5,463 bases of DNA, from positions 1 to 5,463 of the forward strand of contig JAFGIT010000277.1 of assembly GCA_016929465.1 (NCBI GenBank), read 5' to 3'. Shown here piece by piece: positions 3,856-5,463 of the stretch (within the stretch, counting starts at the first letter, position 1; every line of letters starts with the position of its first letter). Below the pieces are notes generated by a model. That model searched no databases. It had not been told where the DNA came from and saw nothing but the letters and a program-made list of their open reading frames with translations. A program made the translations under genes and the position numbers. Source of the DNA: JAFGIT01 sp016929465 [NCBI: Candidatus Coatesbacteria bacterium]. GTDB lineage: Bacteria; B130-G9.

Positions 3856-5463
3856 ATGAGGCAAATTGCCGTCTTCGTTAGTCTCTTCCTTTTGCTCGCG
3901 TCGAGCACGATGCTGCACGCGACGCCATCCATCCAGATTGTGACCGATGAGGCCGAATATCAATCCGGCGATACAATCGAGGTCAGTCTCGGGGCGGCAA
4001 ATGAAGGCGATCCCATTGATGTCGATGTTTATGTCGCGCTTATCTTTCCCAACGGTGCGATGTGGACATGGGCTGAAGAGGCCTGGCATGATGGCCTCGT
4101 CCCGTATCTGGCGGGGATTCCACTGCCGACGCCATTCGAATTTCCGATAACGCCCCTATTCTATTTCGGCGTTCCGGCAGGTGTCGAGGGCTACTTCCAG
4201 TTTGCCGCAGCGATGACCGCTCCCGGCACGCTCGATTTCACCTGCGATCCGAGTTTCGCCCCATTCTCTATCTCTGAGGGAACCGTCCCCGCCGTTGACC
4301 TCTATGTCGATCCAGTCGATGGCAACGACATAAATGATGGCTCTGAATCACGACCATTCAGGACAATCACTTATGCCCTCCAAATCGCCTCGGAGGAGAC
4401 GGAGCGAGTCAGAATCAACCTGGCGGCCGGCACTTATTCTTTGAGCACAAACGGCGAGACGTTTCCATTGGTGATGATTAGCAATATGGAAATCGTCGGT
4501 CCGGCGACGGGCTATCGGGATCCCCAGGCGGTCCTGGACGCGGAGGGCGGATATCGATTGATAGACTGCAGGGACATTGTCGATGCCGCTGTCCAGAATG
4601 TCATGATAACTGGCGCCGTAGGTAGCCGCATTAGAGGCAAGAACTGCGGCGCGGGAATAAGCATAGCCAGTTCGGTGATGAGCATTGCAGGATGTGCTCT
4701 TCATGGCCTTGAGGCCTATCATGGCTCAGCGATGGTCATAGAGGATGGAAGCCAGGTCTCGATTTCAAACAGCGCCTTTTCTGGGAATTCCGCTCGATAC
4801 AGTGGCACAGTGGACATCTATGGCTCATCGGTAGAGATCAGTAGCACTGTCTTCGATGATAATCTCACAACAGGGGAAGGCGGCGGCCTTCACTTGAACA
4901 ACAGCGATGTGGTCGTGTCCGACAGCTCTTTCGCGGGTAATACAGCTCAAGATGGTGGCGGGGCGGTTTTCTTCACGGATGGAATGCTATCCGACCCTGA
5001 CAATTTGCCGACGCTGACTATCGACAGCACGGATTTCACGGATAATTCGTCCTCAGAAGGAGGAGCGATTTTCACTGTGTCGGTTACTTCCCCCTCAGAA
5101 GGGGAATTGACGGTATCCCTCTCGGATTCGAGCTTCTCGGGCAACACCGCGACGGAGAACGGCGGCGCTATTGCTGCGGAGAATGCGCTCGTTTCGGTTA
5201 ATGGTGGGACGTTCACCGATAATTCCGCTGGAGGCAGTGGCGGCGCGGTAATTCAAATAGGCAATCTTGAGGTTGAGTTCGAGAGCGACTACTTCGACGT
5301 TGCTTTCGAAGGCAACACCGCTGGTGGCAATGGCGGAGCGATTGCGAATGAGGGCATTCCCCTCAACCTCTGGTACGACACATGGTGGTCTAACGTTGCT
5401 GATGGTAGTGGCGGCGCGGTTGCGAATGAGAATGCGCCGGCTCAAATCGAGGGTGCGACGTTC
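3856..5463 (+). CDS. secreted DUF1565 / Pmp-repeat beta-helix protein (3' end outside window)
   Basis: An open frame of 536 codons runs to the right edge without a stop. The start is firm: GGAGG (3843-3847) lies 8 nt before ATG. Residues 1-22 are a signal peptide (MRQ, then a hydrophobic run AVFVSLFLLLAS, with likely cleavage after LHA22). Residues about 24-140 look like a beta-sandwich or Ig-like region rich in aromatics (YQSGDTIEVSL, VDVYVALIFPNG, PGTLDF). Residues about 148-230 match the DUF1565 pattern (LYVDPVDGND, PFRTITYAL, LAAGTYSLSTNGETFPL, AVLDAE), which normally caps a pectate-lyase-like beta-helix. From about 265 onward are beta-helix coils that become Chlamydia Pmp-type repeats: FSGN308, FDDN333, FAGN359, FTDN394, FSGN427, FTDN453 and FEGN484, alternating with GGAI/GGAV at 402, 436, 462, 493 and 519. 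The protein is exported through Sec and probably surface-bound or released. Adhesion is the usual suggestion for Pmp repeats, and no catalytic residues are evident. Whether it ends in an autotransporter barrel, a sorting signal or a GYHYP tail cannot be seen. Confidence 0.9.
   Translation, partial: MRQIAVFVSLFLLLASSTMLHATPSIQIVTDEAEYQSGDTIEVSLGAANEGDPIDVDVYVALIFPNGAMWTWAEEAWHDGLVPYLAGIPLPTPFEFPITPLFYFGVPAGVEGYFQFAAAMTAPGTLDFTCDPSFAPFSISEGTVPAVDLYVDPVDGNDINDGSESRPFRTITYALQIASEETERVRINLAAGTYSLSTNGETFPLVMISNMEIVGPATGYRDPQAVLDAEGGYRLIDCRDIVDAAVQNVMITGAVGSRIRGKNCGAGISIASSVMSIAGCALHGLEAYHGSAMVIEDGSQVSISNSAFSGNSARYSGTVDIYGSSVEISSTVFDDNLTTGEGGGLHLNNSDVVVSDSSFAGNTAQDGGGAVFFTDGMLSDPDNLPTLTIDSTDFTDNSSSEGGAIFTVSVTSPSEGELTVSLSDSSFSGNTATENGGAIAAENALVSVNGGTFTDNSAGGSGGAVIQIGNLEVEFESDYFDVAFEGNTAGGNGGAIANEGIPLNLWYDTWWSNVADGSGGAVANENAPAQIEGATF
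5332..5430 (+). repeat. near-identical 21-bp DNA repeats in the Pmp region
   Basis: The 21-bp stretches at 5332-5352 and 5410-5430, both encoding GGA(I/V)ANE, differ at only two positions. They are 78 bp (26 codons) apart. A looser copy, GGAIAAEN, starts at 5161. DNA-level similarity beyond what the protein motif requires suggests recent duplication of one beta-helix coil, or slippage or conversion between coils. Confidence 0.55.

Noticed and set aside
3437-4089. Minus-strand frames spanning the TPR gene end, the gap and the beta-helix start
   Set aside because: They overlap two well-supported plus-strand genes and show no initiation signal or protein motif.
4947-5445. Minus-strand frames opposite the Pmp repeats
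   Set aside because: Their repetitive protein sequence is the mirror of the plus-strand coils, and the plus frame carries a signal peptide and domain order.
5140-5463. CRISPR-like repeat array
   Set aside because: The repeats are in frame with a protein motif, vary in spacing and are not separated by unique spacers. They are beta-helix coils.

Overview
The window looks like a piece of a bacterial chromosome from an uncultured or little-studied Gram-negative-type lineage, with moderately high GC. The evidence is several secreted right-handed beta-helix proteins of the kind common in candidate-phylum genomes, a long fused aminolipid-type acyltransferase, and bacterial initiation signals: GGAGG exactly 8 nt before TTG, GTG and ATG starts. 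I cannot place it in a phylum from sequence alone. No RNA genes, CRISPR array, insertion sequence or phage gene was found.

Layout. (1) Bases 2-43 encode what looks like the last 13 residues of an upstream beta-helix protein (HYPV... then TGA). The same frame then continues as a headless beta-helix coding region (71-829) that ends in the related tail MGYHYPIPE. (2) Only 2 bp beyond that stop, on the minus strand, lies the end of a 614-residue two-domain acyltransferase (832-2676). Its N-terminal half is PlsC-like and its C-terminal half is GNAT/OlsB-like, as in OlsF-type ornithine-lipid synthases. (3) A divergent intergenic region (2677-2941) holds a perfect 12-bp palindrome, a second small inverted repeat and a plausible sigma70-type promoter. 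(4) On the plus strand is a small cytoplasmic TPR-like protein of unknown role (2942-3664). (5) A 191-bp gap carries a good promoter candidate. It leads into a large secreted protein (3856 to beyond the right edge; 536 codons present). This protein has a signal peptide, a beta-sandwich-like N-terminal region, a DUF1565-type domain and a run of Chlamydia Pmp-type FxxN/GGA(I/V) beta-helix repeats.

How the parts relate. The two ends of the window belong to the same broad class of secreted beta-helix proteins, probably surface or extracellular. The left end shows only tails and the right end shows a complete head. Between them sit a membrane-lipid enzyme and a TPR protein, transcribed divergently from a shared intergenic region, so any co-regulation would act through that region. 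No pathway can be assembled from these genes, and I see no convincing new defence or mobile system. The points most worth a second look are the truncated tandem beta-helix remnant, the variant acyltransferase motif and the structured divergent promoter region.
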